Numbered from the stretch's first letter, positions 22,657 through 35,239 are shown. The stretch is 64,000 nt of DNA from Vigna angularis (GCF_016808095.1 NC_068974.1:32472825-32536824), one strand, 5' to 3'. The notes: generated from the sequence alone by a model not told the origin. A program made the numbers and translations.

Positions 22657-24262
22657 ACTTGTGATTATAGGGATGTCCCCGACCTCCCTCTCGAGAGGTA
22701 AATCCCTCTCGCGACAACAGCCGAGGGTAAATCCCCCTTCCGTGAGATAAATCCCTCTTGGAAGCTCCCCGGTCAAAGCCTAGGTTAAACGCAAAAGGCA
22801 AGGGGATATCTTTGCATCAGGTAAGTACTAAATTATGCACTAAATAAATACTTGAGTTAACCTTAAGGTAGGTAAGTACTAAATTGTGCATTGGTTACTT
22901 AGCTCATTGCAAAACAAAGTAATAAGGTGTTACTTATAACAAAGGACTCAAACGATAAGGGCTGGCCAACAGCATAGCATGAGGCAAGAACAAGAAAATA
23001 ATGAAACATGTATCAAGAGTGATAGCAAAAGCAGTTCAAACAGAGCCCACAAAATTCAGATTAACATCCCAGGAAGAAAGCAACATATCTAGTCTATTAC
23101 ATTAACAGGGGGATTAGCATTCTCTTCAGCAGATGGGTGCGAAGCCTCCTTGCTACCTTCCACCTCCTTTGGGGGTGCTCCAGTCACCATGGCACCAGTC
23201 ACCATGGCACCAGCCTTTTCTTGAGAGTTCTCTCCCAGGTCAACAGTTTCTCCTGGCGTGATTTCGGTGGGGGCGGTAGCTCCTTCGGGTACGTTCTTAG
23301 TAGGGACGGCAGGATCATCTATTTCTAGTTCATCAGGTATATTCTTTATGGGCATGGGCACCAGCCCCTGATAGACATCCTTCATTATGTCAAACCCGAC
23401 CCCCTCGGTCGACACATTCAGCAGAAGGGGAATATGCCTTAATGCTTTCTCGAATCCTAGGGTGTGCTCTTCGACAATGGCCTTCCCCATCTCTTTTATT
23501 TGAAGATCTCGGGCCTGAATTTGAGCATTCAAAGCGTCCTTTTCTTTTTTCATGTTAAGGAAGGCGGTCTCGAGATGCTTACCGTAATCTGTCAGTTTGT
23601 GGTTATCCTCCTTCAGAGATCGGATGGTGGCAACATGTTCCTGGTTGGATTTGGAGAGCTCCTCATTTTTTTCTTTAAGTTCCTCACCCGACCTACTGAG
23701 GTCCGTCAAAGTTTCCACATGTTTTTGCTTACTTAGGGAGTGGGCAGCCGTCTCCTCCCCTAACTTCAGTGTTAGAGCTGCAATTTTATTTTCTGACTCC
23801 TTCAGTTGAAGTCTCAATTTCCCTCGGTCGGATGCATAGGCTAGGTGCCGGTTCACTACAGCCGCGCGGCAAGCCATTTCCAAAGAGGCGTCGACCAACT
23901 GCTGTTCCGACATGTTTTCGAATATACTCTTCTCGTCCTCGGCCAGATTAAAATCTATCCTGTGGCTCAGACAGAAAGCTGAGTTCGTGCTCCAAAGACC
24001 GGGGAGCGAACGGGAAGAAGTTTCCGTGGGGGGTCTTCTATGACAATTGTCTCCGGTGTAATGTGTTCGGGAGAAGGTGGATGAACGGCTTCGAGGGGAG
24101 CGACAATCTCCTTGAGTACTCTAGTCTCTTACCGCAAGGAGGACGCACGGCCAAGTGGGGATGGATCGCGAGTAGCGCTCGGATTTTGCGAGAAAGATCT
24201 CCCTGGACCAGTTTCATTCGTCATCTCTTTAAACCGTTTCCTTTTTGGTTGCTTGGATGCCA
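22657..24262 (-). pseudogene. Retroelement gag-like coiled-coil protein gene, second copy of segment A plus its 5' part
   Basis: The 3' part (22658-23485) repeats segment A. The open frame 23089-23913 (274 aa as MSEQQL...) extends further upstream in frame (about DFNLAEDEKSIFEN). It holds a long heptad-like region rich in E, K and L (about residues 30-140), then GFEKALRHIPLLLNVSTEGV and an acidic Pro/Thr/Glu tail with a doubled GAMVTG. An upstream ATG at 24262 starts MASKQPKRKRFKEMTNE, the usual beginning of this class, but the frames do not join. This type of protein is common as the first ORF of non-canonical plant LTR elements. No pol genes were found beside it. Confidence 0.65.
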
Positions 24263-25239
24263 TTATGCCTGAAAAAATTGGAAGAAATTCAACTTAGTAG
24301 CAAGTGTGTTACACACAGGTTAATCAATTGAAAATGGCATACAAAAAACCGCAGAACTGAGATCATCCCGTTCAAGACAGTTTATGACTCAGATTGTTAT
24401 ATGAATATGGCAAGAAGTTTCCAACAATATATAACAAATCGTTGCCTTTAGGACAATGAACCACTGAAACAAGAAGATATTATGACATGTGCTTTTCCAA
24501 ATCCATTATAAGAAATTCTAACATAAATAAACTATAGCTATTATAAAAAAAAAATATAAAGAAATAAATGAAATGGATCTATAACTTCATCACAAGATTG
24601 AATCTTCTGTACATGTTTTTAGGATTCTTATACATGTTTTTCTTTTCTGCCAAAATGGTTTCCAGTAATGATCCGCAATCATCTTCTAGCAAGTTGAACA
24701 CCTGCCAGTGCCAATTTGACGATGATAAGCAAAGCATCAACCAAGAGTAAATAGTTCTACTGAAGTTCGTTCATTAGTGTTTGTTATCTTTGAAAATAGA
24801 TGCATTTATTGAATCATCAAAAATTTGAGACAAGATCCACCATGCAATATTCATATAACAGTTTATTGAACCATGTAGTGCCATCATTCAAAACTATCGT
24901 AGCACTAGGAATTAACACTCCACTCCAACATACAAAGCTAACCAAGTACTACCATAACCAACATGAATATAATTACCTTCTCAAACTCTTGCGTTTCACT
25001 TTTATCAGGCTTCTTACAATATGAACACATCAACTTACCGGCATCATCACAATCCTGGTTAGACCAAAAAGCATACCAAACAAAAGCCCCAAAGAAGAGC
25101 AAGACCTTACACTAACCTTTTTATGTGCATCATCCTGTAAGGAATGTTTTCCTTTCCATCTGTTAAAAACCTTTTTAAACAATCTATAGAGTTTAAATAC
25201 CACGTAGTATGAAAATCTTTACACTGCAGATGCTTGGTA

Positions 25240-25800
25240 TAACTTTTTAAATTTCATTGCAAAAATCAACCAACTTATCATCCATGATAACTAGTGATTG
25301 AAGATATATTATAAATGAATGAACCAACAACATCCTTCATATTATATCCCGTCATTTCCACCCCCAAAGCCTTCTCAATTTCCTCTTGAATTTTATAGAA
25401 AAATGCTTAACGATTTGCTGTCATTCTTTATCAAATGCAATCTTGAATTAATGAAAATTTCGTTCCTCAACAGAATTATGCATATACTACTTATCCAAAA
25501 GTCCTCAAATATATGTGTGAGAGAGAAAGAAATTCAATCATGACACATGACATATATGATAATCCCCATCATAAGAATTATTGCAGTGAGAATTTTGATT
25601 GGTGGGCCATATTGAGAAAATCTCAAGTCCACATTGAGAAAATCTTAAGTCCACATTGAGTTGTGGGAACAACTATCACCTTACTAGATGATTTAGTGGG
25701 GTTGAATGAGGCTAAACCCAAATGCTAAAATGATATCAAAGCATAGACAAGATCAGTTGTAGGGTCATCTAACATATTATCCACACACTAAACACAGTTG
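25240..25800. other. Intron-like DNA between remaining LMW-PTP exons
   Basis: AT-rich. Searched by eye on the minus strand for the missing central exons and none was seen. A short direct repeat, 'cacattgagaaaatct.aagtc' (about 25605-25660), is present. The 74-residue plus-strand ORF at 25319-25543 is not recognised. Confidence 0.4.
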
Positions 25801-25801
25801 G

Positions 25802-26108
25802 TGTTAGAGAATGGAGGGTCTATGAGAGAAGAAAGGGAAAACTGAGGACTTAACTGCTAGTCAGTTAAGTGGGTTTGGGAAAGAGGCCTATATAAGGACC
25901 TCTTTGTTGTATCAGTTAGGCAGTTAGACATTTGTTGATTTGTTGACCGGTCATAGCACCTGGTGAAGGAGGTTAAGCTCTGGACTATTATGTATTCTTA
26001 TTTCTTTCTTGTGAATACACACCCATTATTCATCCCATTCTGTGTGGTGTTTGTTTCTGTGAGCGTAAGAGTGTGAGTGAGTTAGATTTCTTACCTGAAT
26101 CCCTAACA
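25802..26108 (+). mobile_element. Solo LTR, 307 bp, target duplication gttgg
   Basis: Starts tgttagagaatggaggg and ends cctgaatccctaaca. It is flanked by gttgg at 25797-25801 and 26109-26113. A TATA box (ctatataagg, about 25888) and the following 'gtgaatacaca' fit LTR promoter structure on the plus strand. There is no internal region, so this is a recombination remnant. It lies within the broken LMW-PTP gene. Confidence 0.9.
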
Positions 26109-26699
26109 GTTGGTGTATCCAAGTCACACATTTACCGGAACAAGGCCAAAGAAAATACACAAGTGTGAAACAACACTCATCTCACCAACAAATTTGATGG
26201 GATTGAGTTAAACTTTACTCATATTCTAAGATACCATGTAAAAACTATGCTCACTCCTTTTAAACTAAAGATAAACCCATCACAATTTTTCGTCCAAAAA
26301 ATCATCTTTTGGATGAAATGACATTAGGTGTTTGTTATAAACACAACACAAACCCACCTCGTGGTAATTGATGTTGCCAGCAGAATCACCTTTGAACATC
26401 AAATTGAGGTTCTTTTTGTTGACTAAGTCAGTGAAGACTCCTTCCGTAACGGGGCTTCTGCAGATGTTGCTTAGGCACACCAAGAGAACGGAAAATGGCT
26501 TTGTTTCGTTCTCCGTGACGGAGGCTGAGGAGGCCACGACGCACAAATTGGAGAAAATAAACGATTTTTGAAAGGAAATAGCAAATGGGGTTGTTGGGTT
26601 TCTCAGAGTGAAGTTTGGGATTTGCAAAGAAGGAACAATGCATAAGAGATTTGGTGAATGGAGGAGTAAGAGTGGCAAAACTGTAAATTAATAACATTC

Positions 26700-27359
26700 A
26701 TCGTTCTTCCTAATGACAGTGTTTTCAAATTTTTTTTCTCCTAGGACGTTTTTTTATGAGACCAACAAAGAAAAAACTTCCAATAAAAATTATATATTTT
26801 TTCATTAATTTCTTTTATAGTGTGCTATTTTCTATTTTCTTATTATATTAACTTTTTTATATGTTTAACTAACTACATCTATTTTCTATTTTCTTTTTTC
26901 TATTTTTCTTTGCTATTTTGCTATTTTCTTATTATAACAATCTGAGATGTTTAATATGTAAAAACATGCTTAATTGTGGTAGAACATTTGTTTCCTACAA
27001 TATCTTTGCCTGTTTAGTTCTACTTTTTCTTAGAATAAATTTTTTAGCTTTAGTGCAATTTTAGTGTAATATTATTTTATTGATCGGTGAATTTTAACAT
27101 TTGAATTTGTTTTTTCATCTTTTATCATCAATATTTTTCATTTTCAAAAAAATTATTTATAAATTAAATTTATAATAAAGTATTTATGTATATAAATATA
27201 ATTCTTTTAATTTAATTATATTAATTTTTGTTTACGTGGTAAATTGTATTTTAGATTAATATTTGTGGTTATAATTTATCACGTTAGTATGCTAATTTAG
27301 AACACAATTTAACGCATACAAAAGGATTAGTATTATTGAGTTAAAATAACTTATTTATT
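26700..27359. other. AT-rich intergenic DNA
   Basis: Upstream of LMW-PTP exon 1; T-rich and A-rich runs with no ORF or repeat of note. It may contain the former LMW-PTP promoter. Confidence 0.5.
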
Positions 27360-27369
27360 ATTTTTTTAA

Positions 27370-29102
27370 GGGTTAAATATGTTTTTCGTCCCTTAAGTAT
27401 CACACGATTTTGGTTTTAGTTCTCGAAACTTTGATGGTTTTTAGTCTTCATAGTATTGAAACTATTAGTATTAGTCCTTAAAAATGGACGGCGTCAACTT
27501 TTAGTTGATCTGGCAAACGGCGAGGCCACGTCTTCTTCTTAAGTATCTGCCACGTTACTTCTTCGTCATCTCAGTTGGGGGCAAAGCTGAGTTCTTCTTT
27601 TCATCATCTCAGATTAACCAATTCACAGATCCCCTCAAGAATCGACCCAGAAAAATTATTTCCTAAAATTAACAAAATTGACAGGTTCCGTGCCCCGAAA
27701 ATCCGATTAGAAAGTCCGTCTTCGGCAACGTTGGCCGCTACAAAAGTCCCTCCGGCGCCGCCGCTAAGGCCCATTTTGCCTCTACTTCCACACTGCGACC
27801 GTCTTCACGGATCTCATCTCCTCCAACGCTGCATCTCGCTTCCACGATGAGACCGGAAGCACCGTCAGCTGGCCATGTCATCGCCGCCTTCATCCCTATG
27901 TGAGGGTTTGTTCCCCAGTTGGTTTCTCCTCTGGTCACATCGTCGCTTCGTTCTCTGTTCGAAACTCAGCATGGGGAAGATGAACGAATGTATGGTGATA
28001 GTTGAGGGGATGGATCTGTGTGGTTCAAAATAGCTCCTTAAATAATGAATCAATGAAAACAGAAAAAGTAAAGCATACTAAAAAACTCACCAAGGATCAC
28101 TACAACGGAGAAGAGGAACAAGAACAGGCACCGCGCCGGACTTCGCAATCAAAATCCAGTTGTCAGCGCGGTTCTTCGCTAGCAGCCGGAGGTTCGCCGT
28201 CGCGGAGCGCTTTACTGCCACCGGCTGCAATTGGAGGCCGTCGATGCAAATCTTCACCATCGGCTGGAGATCCTCCGGCGAAATGCTCTCGATAATCTCC
28301 ATGGAGAAGCTCTCCGTCTGTAGGAAAGTTGTGCAGGGCTCCGGCTCCACTTCTCCAGATATATTGTTCTTCTGCACGCATTCCGGTGATGGGAGTGTCG
28401 CAAGGCGGTACAGCTTACCGGAGATGTCATTGCTACATGCGGAGAAATCGCTAAAGGCTTGAGAGAGGTCGAGGAAGTCCTCCTCTGCCGTTGTGATTGC
28501 GATTCCTGATTCTGGGGTGGTATCTAATCTAAAAGCAAAATGAAATTAAATCAGATCCTAATTACACCAAATCGAATTTATATGATTTTGATTGATTTCT
28601 TTAAATCAAATCAATAATTATGATTTCTTTCCTTTATCTACACATATATGCCATCCATACAATAGTTGCTCGTTTGGGTTGATGTTGTAAGATTGGTGTT
28701 CCTTGGTTGTAATTTCCTCCCATGTCATCTCTGCAAGGTGCTCTGCTATTTTCTCAATCAGCTACTTCATCCCAGGGCAATTGGCTCTTTATCTGGACTT
28801 CCATTGTGTGCGACGACGACGAAGCCGAAGCGGTAACCGGTGACGAAGGGTTGGACGTTCACGAGCTTGGAATGGTCAGTGGTAACATGGCAATCAATTT
28901 TTAAAAAGAAAAGCAACGTGGCAGAGAGTAAAAAGGGAAGTGGCTCGTCGTTTGCCACGTTTGTGCAAAAGTTAACGCCGTCCAATTTTAAGGACTAATA
29001 CTAATAGTTTCAATACTATGATGACTAAAAACCATCAAAGTTTCAAGTAGGGACTAAAACCAAAATCGTGTGATACTTAAGGGACGAAAAACATATTTAA
29101 CC
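27370..29102. mobile_element. Pack-MULE (Mutator-like element with captured gene sequence)
   Basis: Long inverted ends: 27370-about 27530 begins gggttaaatatgtttttcgt, and 28945-29102 is its reverse complement with few mismatches, ending acatatttaacc. They are flanked by a 9-10 bp duplication, atttttttaa (27360-27369 and 29103-29112), the size expected for Mutator-like insertion. No transposase is present. The interior is much more GC-rich than the surroundings and includes part of a U-box E3 ligase gene on the minus strand. Another GC-rich block, 27680-27960, is probably also captured but was not identified. Confidence 0.85.
28088..28527 (-). pseudogene. Captured fragment of a plant U-box/ARM E3 ubiquitin ligase gene
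   Basis: An uninterrupted minus-strand frame reads ...TTAEEDFLDLSQAFSDFSAC..., then SGKLYRLATLPSPEC, IIESISPEDLQPMVKICIDG, KRSATANLRLLAKNRADN and SGAVPVLVPLLRCSDPW. This is the region before and including the first ARM repeats of PUB-type ligases. The fragment ends at a preserved exon border (CCTTG followed by GTGAGT), so genomic DNA, not cDNA, was copied. U-box and later ARM repeats are missing. Changes relative to the usual sequence (for example LIAKSGAVPVL) suggest no selection. Confidence 0.75.
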
Positions 29103-29112
29103 ATTTTTTTAA

Positions 29113-31068
29113 ATATAAAGATCAAAATATATTAAAGTTTAAAACAATGAGTTTTAATTTTATATTCAAATTTTAAAACTAAAAATATATTTAACACAAA
29201 AAATAAAATAAAATTTAAATAACATTTGTTTTACTAAGATTCAACCAATAATGTCGATTTAGTATTCTTAATTTTAACATATAATCACTTTATTATAAAT
29301 TTAACACGTTAAACACTTGAAAAAAAAGTGTGAAAAATAATTTTGAGGATAAAATTAACCAAAATGATAGTGGTTAAATAATAATGTATGAAAAAAAAAT
29401 GCCTTTTAATATTGATAATAGAAAGAATGAAGGAATAATGGTAAGAAAATTACTATAAAGGAAATGTATTTATATTATTATTGGATAAATATGTTGAAAG
29501 TATTTTTACACAAAAGACGATACAAAAATTAATTAGAAGGTTCATTTTATACATATGAAAGTTTAAAGAAGCTAGAAGAAGAAAGGAACAACGAACCACA
29601 AGAACAATTATATTTTTTTTATGAGTAATAAAAAATATCAGTAATATGTATAATAGTTAGAATATATTGAAAAACACAAAAATATAAATTAAATCATCTT
29701 ACTCAGTGAAATCTTTTAATTTCAAATTCCTTTTAAATCATTAACTTTAATAACAGAAAAGCGTTTGAAATAATCCCTCTCACTTGATAATAAAAATTAA
29801 AGTCAAAATCAAAGAAACACTAAAATCACAATTGAAATATAAGTGTTTCTTATTATTTTAGTAGACTTTTGTAATATTGTAGGATTAAAAATAAGAAAGG
29901 TTATTTCAAAAAATTACCTTCACAATTATATTGATGTTATATCATAACTCATAAAATGCTATTGTGGAAATGGCATAAAAAGTTACCTTTTATTTTCTTT
30001 CACACCAAATAAGATTTATCTCTTTTATTTTTATTTTCGATTCACTTTATATTATTTCACCTAAGCAACCTTTTTTCTTCACTTTGTTTTACTTTTTTTG
30101 TCCATTCATTTATGATATAGACTCGTAAAGGAGTTTGTGAATTTAAGATCTATCAAACTAAATTTATGAATCAAAATTAAATTATAAATTTTGTTGTGTT
30201 GTATTTAATATTTTACTAATGTAAATGTATACAAGTCACATAAATAAAGCAAATATACAATCTATTTTCAAACGGATCATAAAACTATTTTTAAGAATTA
30301 TGAAAATGAAAATTAGAAAACAATATTAATAAAACAAATAAAAAGACAAAAATTACTAGGAACTCATTAATAAAATGTTTTTTTCACTAAATATAAAATT
30401 ATGATATATATAACATAATATTTTGACGAAAAACATTTTATTACTTACCATATTAAATTTGGTAATAAAATAATACGATGTTTTTTTTGCAATGAAATTT
30501 TTTTAACTCCAATTTTCATATAATTTTGAGAAAATCTAACTACAAAACATTATCAATAGTTTTATGATAATATTAATTTTGAAGATATAAACTAAACATA
30601 AAAGAAAACATTCTTAATTTCAAATTCCGGGAAAAAAAATGTTAAGCGTTCTTAGTCATTCTAATTTAATTAGGAAACAAAACCTCTTTTAACAATAAAC
30701 ACCAATTTTTTTTTTGTCTTAATTAATCCTTAAATTTATTTTTTGCATGAACATGCACTCTAAATTTATACTTCATTCCCATAAGTCATTATATTTTATC
30801 ATTTTAAAAATATAAGTTTTCAAACGTACATTTTAATCCATTCTTAAAATTTATTCCTTTACATATATGATCATGTACTCTTTAACTTTGATTTCTACTT
30901 ATGTACATAGTAATTTGTGATGTTTTTTCTGCATTTCATTTATTTATCGTCATAGGGTGACGTGTCTCCAAAGACACTCAAAAAAATAAAGTTAGCAAAC
31001 CATAACAAATGCATTATAAATGATTAATAAATAAACAACATAAAAACACAATAATAAATAAATGATAC

Positions 31069-31128
<60 letters not shown>

Positions 31129-32173
31129 TATAAAATTTATATAATATACAAAGTAAAATGAATTAAATCTACATTTTGCTTTGTGAATGAAAATGCAATA
31201 ATGCCATTTTTTTTTTCTTCCATTGTGTTCACTATCATATACAGTTACTTTTGCATGTTAGAGACGTGAAACTTAAAATAAGAGATAAAAAAAATTAAAA
31301 TTAAGTGTTACTAACATTAAAACTCTTATAAAGACAAAATATAAATGAACCCTAAATCTGAAGATACTGGTGCTTCTTCATGCACGTGAGAACAGTAAAT
31401 GACAATGCATTGCATGCAGAGCTTATTTACTTCATGTTTTAACGCTCACCTAACCTTTACAGTTGTATGAAATATCCAACATCAATGTTCTTTATTTTTT
31501 TTCATTTTCATAATATTATGTTTTTAGAGATTAGATCGAAGTCTAAAGTAGTTCAAAGATGGTCTTTTGCTCAAAGTCGTTGTTTGTCAAAAACAATTTC
31601 GAAAGTATATGCAAAATACATGTTAAAATTATATAAAAGTTTAACCGTTTAAATATTAATGGTGAATTAAATATAACACTTACCTTTTTATCTTATATTT
31701 TTATTTATAGATTTTAAAATAGATTTTTAATCAATCACGACCTAATTACAGTTTAATTATTGATAAACAGTCCAATTATTAGTAATCATATTTTATTTTA
31801 AGTTATTTTGATTAGAATTAATTGTTTTTGATTAATTGTTCTGATTCACCGTCATTTGGACTTGATGATGATTTGTTCGAACACTTTACTCATAGTTGAT
31901 TGTCTGATCTGTTACTAACTAGACAATTATACGGTATGCTATAATATTATAATACTGTAATATTATAATATAGCCAGACTTTTGATAACATAAATTTGAT
32001 GGCATATATGTTGGAGATTTTTTAACAAACTTATTGAAAAGATTTTATGATAACGGTTACTATGGGCTCATAGCCGACTAAACGGTAAAGGTGCAAAATA
32101 ATCGGTCGACCGATGATATCTCTTAGATCAGTGATTCGATCGGTAAAAAGAGTCGTTAAGGTAATCAATAGTA
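29113..32173. other. AT-rich intergenic DNA
   Basis: Very low GC, many A and T runs, no coding region recognised. The only distinct feature is the TA microsatellite at 31072-31124. Around 31930-31975 there are short palindromic 'ataatattataata' repeats. Confidence 0.6.
31072..31124. repeat. (TA)n microsatellite
   Basis: About 26 uninterrupted TA dinucleotides. Confidence 0.98.
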
Positions 32174-32178
32174 ATAAC

Positions 32179-32511
32179 TGTCGGGAAGTTAATGAAAATA
32201 ATTGTCATTTATTGACAATTAATAATCTCATTTATGGGTGATTAATGAGTCAGACCTAACGGGCTTATTATAATTTATAAATATTTGTATCACAAAGAAC
32301 ACAGGTAACTTTTGACTGAACTTTGAATTCTGATAACTAAATCTTGATTACAAGCTTATTACGCAAAGTCACTGACTTGAGCGTCGCAGTGTCTTTTGCA
32401 GGCACCCTCTCCCGCGGCTTGGACAAGGAGAAGAGAGAAGAAAACACAACTGGACATCGGAACAGACAACTTTGAATGTTTTGGATTAGGGTTCTAAATC
32501 CTGCCGAAACA
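32179..32511 (+). mobile_element. Solo LTR, 333 bp, target duplication ataac
   Basis: Starts tgtcgggaagttaatg and ends aatcctgccgaaaca; ataac flanks it at 32174-32178 and 32512-32516. It contains 'tataatttataaatatttg' as a TATA region and 'gacttgagcgtcgcagtgtc', a phrase shared by Ty3-type legume LTRs. No internal region is present. Confidence 0.87.
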
Positions 32512-32516
32512 ATAAC

Positions 32517-35230
32517 AATGTGAGAAAAAAGTGAGAAAAAAAAATACATGTTATGTAACTTGATACTAATAACTTACTCATGAATAAATTTATAAAAGAA
32601 AAATTAAGACATTGTTTTTAATGTGAAACTTTTTAGTTAAGAGTGTCAAAAAGAGAAATAATATAGTTTATATATGTTGATTTATTTAAGAGTGTCAAAG
32701 TGAAATAATCTAATTCATATACGTTGATTCATCTCCGGTTAACTAAAAAAAAAGTTTAAAAATAATATTTTAACTTATTTTTAATGAATTTTTTTTTATT
32801 TGGTAACTTAAATTACTTAATCATGTTTTATTTTTCAAATTTATCTTATATAATTATTACATTACATTTAGAATGGATTGAATAAACTCAATTTTTAAAA
32901 ATAAATAATTTAATTGACAAATAAATTCAAATATTATTGAATCATATTCTAGTATTTAAAATAATAAAATTGTTATGGTTGATAGATAAGTTAAATGTTA
33001 GTCTACTTTCAAACACTAAAATATGTTTAATTGATGAATTAAATGAACTAAATTGAGTTTGACTCATATTAATAAAAACATGAACCTTTTACAACTTAAC
33101 ACGGCTTAACACTTAAAATCCGTGTGTTTAAATCAAATTTAAACTCATTTTTTTGACATTTTATTTTTAATTATACTTAATATTTTTTTATATTTATTTA
33201 TCTTTCATGTAAGATGTTTTGCGTGATTCTTAACACTATGTTCACTTGAACAGATTCTATTGTTCAAGACGAAAAGCAAAAATTGATTTGAGAGATTTTT
33301 TGTATTCGCTGTAGGAGTTTTGCAAAGACATAATTGAGTGGATTTGTTAGATGAACGCTTTTTCTATCACTCGTTGATATGGTGCGATTTGGAGTGAATT
33401 GAGAGTGAAAGTCATTTTTGCCCTTCGTACATATGTGGCTGCTGCCATGAACATGTGTTGAAGATGGAGAACATGAAGAAGAAAGGTTGAAGTAGGGGTT
33501 GAAGAAGCGTGATTTTGGTTCATTCAGAGCTCTTGTATTTGGTTCCAAAGCTCTTGTATCCGGTTCCAGCACGTAGAAGGAATTGAACACCAACTTGTAT
33601 TCGACTTTGGCGCCCTCTCTCTTCGATTATAGCCTTTCGTTCACCATGGTGTGTGGTTGTATTCGCTTCTGCGTGGCTTATTCAGTTCCAACTTTCCAGT
33701 GTTGTTGGATGATTATATAAATAACATGTATTTTGCTAACTATAAAGTTTGGTAAGAGTGTGATGTTATACATAGCCCAAGTGCTTGAATATTATCTAAC
33801 GATGTACTAGATGACAATACAACCTCGTTTCCTTTGTTATTAGTCATGTAGATTGCAAAGCATTTTATGAATGTCAAAATAATTTCTGAACCTTGTATTG
33901 TATTGAAGAGTAATATATATACATTTTTAAAATAAAAAATTATTTCATTTTACTAAATTACAATTTTTTTACATTTCTAAAATTAATTTTAATAATTAAT
34001 TTTAATTTTTTTCTCTTTATAAACCTTTTTACAATTAAATATAACAATAACAATTATCATTTTATATTACTTTAATAACTAAGAGTATTTGGTAATCTTC
34101 AATTTTTACAAATCCTACCATAATTCTCACAATATTTCTAAATTGACTCTTACTCGCCTCAAGATCTATTCGAATAAACAATAATTAATTTATGCTTAAA
34201 TACATCTACTCACTCTTCTCCAAATCATTCCTTCACAAAGAAAAGACACCTAAATGTTGTAAGTGAAACTCAAATTAAATCATGTAGTTTTATTTGTTAT
34301 TTTGTTGCTCCATGTACCCTCTATGCTAATTACAAACAACATTCTTTTCTTCCTCGGTAAATTAATATTATGCAATTGCTTAACTGCTTCTCCTTCTTAC
34401 TCTAGTTAAGAACTATTATCGTATCCTTAAGTTAAAATTATAGGATTTTAAATTATATACAGTTCACTTTAATATATGATTCTTTTATATAAACATGTAT
34501 AGAGGTTTACTGAAAACATGGTCTAAATGTTAGAGAATAGGAAGGTACTTCTTTTTTTAATTACCTTGTACTGAGATTATCTTTTTTAATTTTTATTTTA
34601 AGATTTTCTGTTTTATTTTCATAAAATGAATGTATTTTTATTTTATTTTATGTCTACAACTCTAAAATGGCTAAGTTCCTAAAAATGAACAAAATTTAAT
34701 TTCCATTTTGTAATCGTTTTGTTTGTAAAAATTTTAAAATTTAAAATTACCATTTTCATTTCTTTAAATTGATTTCGAGGTGAATAAACAACTTCTGATT
34801 AGGATTTAAAAAAAACATATATTAAGATTATACCACAAACACTACTGACTAAACTTCTGCTAAATAAACACAAAAATCATTAACATATGTTACGCAATAA
34901 CATGAACCAACAAATAAAATTTGATTTTCTTTTGAAAATGAAAAATAAAAGTATTTTTTAAAATCAAAATTCTAAATCAATGATTTAAAATAAAATTAGA
35001 AACGTATTTAAACTTTTAAAGGAGACATTTCTACAAGGAGAATACACTGTCATAATAATATCTGAAGTAAAAAGAAAAAAAACTAAATTTAATATAATAT
35101 TTATAAAGTTAACTCCTTAAAAGATAATTTTGACATGTGTTTTAAGGATTAAAACAATAAGCTATTAAGTCTAAAAAAACTTATTTGATATTTGAGAAAT
35201 TTATTTTGACTTTTTTCAAAATTTAGGTAT
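32517..35230. other. Intergenic DNA with one GC-richer island
   Basis: Mostly AT-rich. The stretch 33240-33720 is richer in GC and looks like a dispersed repeat ('ttgagagattttttgtattcg', 'gtgcgatttggagtgaattg'), with a 109-residue minus-strand ORF of no recognised family. I could not find inverted ends or target duplications for it. Confidence 0.45.
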
Positions 35231-35239
35231 TTTTGTTAT

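Larger units (their letters stand above)
24383..26678 (-). pseudogene. Low-molecular-weight protein tyrosine phosphatase gene, decayed
   Basis: Exon 1 is 26358-26678: a probable plastid-type leader, then VLLVCLSNICRSPVTEGVF carrying the CX5R phosphatase loop (CLSNICR), and DSAGNINYHE ending at a good GT donor. Further 3' exons lie at 25117-25170 (VFNRWKGKHSLQDDAHKK), 24977-25033 (LMCSYCKKPDKSETQEFEK) and 24579-24701 (VFNLLEDDCGSLLETILAE... to a stop). They agree with plant LMW-PTP proteins, which remove phosphate from tyrosine. Two essential parts are absent: the central exons (normally GNPADPRMRSAAKRRGI... through the LILAMD region), and the DPYYGG loop with the general-acid Asp, which should sit before QEFEK. 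A solo LTR sits in the gap. This is therefore read as a pseudogene. Confidence 0.75.

Noticed and set aside
12608..25236. The duplicated flanks as LTRs of one giant element
   Set aside because: The shared segment has no TG...CA ends and contains host LMW-PTP exons on the minus strand; it is a duplicated gene segment.
33264..33593. 109-aa minus-strand ORF in a GC-richer island
   Set aside because: No recognised domain, and the surrounding DNA looks like a dispersed repeat.
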